A DNA stretch of 64,000 bases from Micromonospora sp. FIMYZ51. Lineage in GTDB: Bacteria; Actinomycetota; Actinomycetes; Mycobacteriales; Micromonosporaceae. Positions 63,400 through 64,000 of this stretch are shown one piece after another (within the stretch, counting starts at the first letter, position 1; every line of letters begins with the position of its first letter). The stretch spans positions 2,232,001 to 2,296,000 of the forward strand of contig NZ_CP134706.1 in assembly GCF_038246755.1 (NCBI RefSeq). Direction: 5' to 3'. Under the pieces are notes generated by a model. The model ran no database searches and was not told the DNA's origin. It was given only the letters and a program-made list of their open reading frames with translations. The translations under genes were made by a program, and so were the position numbers.

Positions 63400-63663
63400 A
63401 TGACGAGATCACAGCCCCGGCGTGCCCGCGGCACGGTCGGCCACGCGTACAGCGCCCTGAATCTGCGGCTCGCGCTGGCCAGCTTCGGGCTCGTCAGCAT
63501 GACCGTGTTCGCGATCCTGGCCTTCCGTGCCGATGTGACCTGGCTGGGCGTCGTCTGCGTCGTCTTCGCGGTGGTCGCCGTCGTCGACCTGGCCGTGATT
63601 CAACGTCGCCGCGCCGCTCGCCGCCGGGAGGAGCCCGGGGTGCGGCACTCGCTCTTCGAGTGA
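63400..63663 (+). CDS. Small membrane protein, DUF6343-like
   Basis: An 87-residue protein with a basic N-terminus (MTRSQPRRARGTVGHAY). Two membrane helices (LRLALASFGLVSMTVFAILAF and WLGVVCVVFAVVAVVDLAVI, each cut) are separated by a short loop. It ends in a basic QRRRAARRREE tail. The pattern (S-A-L-N-L-R-L-x-L) resembles small actinobacterial proteins of the DUF6343 type, low certainty. The ATG at 63400 follows GGTGGGGGTG; a GTG at 63391 would add 3 residues. It is followed 14 bases later by the aldehyde dehydrogenase gene. Confidence 0.65.
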   Translation: MTRSQPRRARGTVGHAYSALNLRLALASFGLVSMTVFAILAFRADVTWLGVVCVVFAVVAVVDLAVIQRRRAARRREEPGVRHSLFE

Positions 63664-63677
63664 CTGGAGTTGCCCTG

Positions 63678-64000
63678 ATGACCATCGCCACCACCAACCC
63701 CGTCACCGGCCAGGTGCTCAAGACGTACGGTGCGATGTCCGACGAGCAGGTCGACGACGCGATCGAACGGACCGACCTGGCCTACCGGCAGCTACTCGGC
63801 ACCACCGTCGAGCAGCGGGGGCAATGGCTGACCACGGTCGCGGAGCTACTCGAAGCGGAGCGGGACGACATCGCCCGGCTGATGACCACCGAAATGGGCA
63901 AGACGCTCGCCGCCGCCAGGGCCGAGGTCACCAAGTGCGCTGCCGCCTGCCGCTTCTACGCCCGCCACGCGGCCGAGTTCCTCGCCGACGTGCCGGCGGA
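63678..64000 (+). CDS. Aldehyde dehydrogenase (succinate-semialdehyde type), partial
   Basis: Only the first 107 residues are in the window. They read MTIATTNPVTGQVLKTYGAM, then AYRQLLGTTVEQRGQWL and the family block LMTTEMGKTLAAARAEVTKCAAACRFYARHA. This matches the N-terminal NAD(P)-binding half of the succinate-semialdehyde dehydrogenase group (GabD type); the catalytic Cys and Glu are beyond the edge. The ATG at 63678 follows ACTGGAG with about 9 bases between, and lies 14 bases after the small membrane protein stop. Confidence 0.85.
   Translation, partial: MTIATTNPVTGQVLKTYGAMSDEQVDDAIERTDLAYRQLLGTTVEQRGQWLTTVAELLEAERDDIARLMTTEMGKTLAAARAEVTKCAAACRFYARHAAEFLADVPA

Overview
The window is high-G+C actinobacterial DNA, most like Micromonosporaceae (Micromonospora/Salinispora type). 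The evidence is the very GC-rich codon third positions, the divergent glgA and glgC-pgm genes, a B-type sdhCAB operon, a mycobacterial-type MhuD homologue, and three copies of a GGGCCC-centred intergenic repeat that I associate with this family. No rRNA, tRNA or CRISPR array was seen. All assignments come from reading the sequence; no database search was run.

Layout. 1-1226 is a broken IS701-type transposase running off the left edge. 1409-2093 is a VapBC-type toxin-antitoxin pair. 2152-6319 holds glycogen genes: glgA, divergent from the coupled glgC-pgm pair. 6393-31633 is a large surface-polysaccharide locus, with one likely outlier gene at 36308-36949. 31770-36298 holds a small hypothetical gene, tex and a dGTPase-like gene. 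37155-41940 holds a GNAT protein, a metallo-beta-lactamase-fold hydrolase, a Tat-exported class A beta-lactamase-like protein and a zinc alcohol dehydrogenase. 42164-46567 is sdhCAB with a divergent LysR gene. 46571-62237 is mostly core genes: hrpA, a cytidine-deaminase-like gene, a YciI-like gene, a DEFH-box helicase, trmB, a class F sortase with a probable substrate, an O-antigen-ligase-like gene, a MhuD-like gene, xthA, a PAC2-family gene and an EcsC-like gene. 62241-64000 holds an SGNH lipoprotein, a small membrane protein and the start of an aldehyde dehydrogenase.

The polysaccharide locus has four blocks. (a) Two three-gene operons diverge from a 66-bp region at 10153-10218: FAD oxidoreductase, GT2 and a membrane glycosyltransferase on one side; SDR, TIM-barrel isomerase and GT2 on the other. 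Every junction inside the operons is a 4-bp ATGA overlap. (b) 12809-19163 is an assembly operon: FkbM methyltransferase, PglK-like ABC flippase, GT4, pyruvyl transferase and a Wzy-like polymerase. (c) 19175-22922 runs on the minus strand: two GT4 genes and a CapK-like adenylate-forming enzyme. (d) 23209-31633 holds nucleotide-sugar and priming genes. CapE, CapF and CapG predict UDP-N-acetyl-L-fucosamine, with a WbuB-like transferase. A PglF-like dehydratase, a PglE-like aminotransferase and a PglC-like phosphosugar transferase, with a PglD-like acetyltransferase at 36308, predict a UDP-diacetylbacillosamine-type primer. Together the genes describe building, priming, flipping, polymerising and decorating a surface glycan.

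The window is also rich in simple and tandem repeats: a 7-bp array at 22984, 16-bp arrays at 38217 and 38349, a 27-bp array at 60160, a 33-bp duplication at 51127, and a perfect 24-bp inverted repeat at 42044 flanked by C-rich and G-rich tracts.
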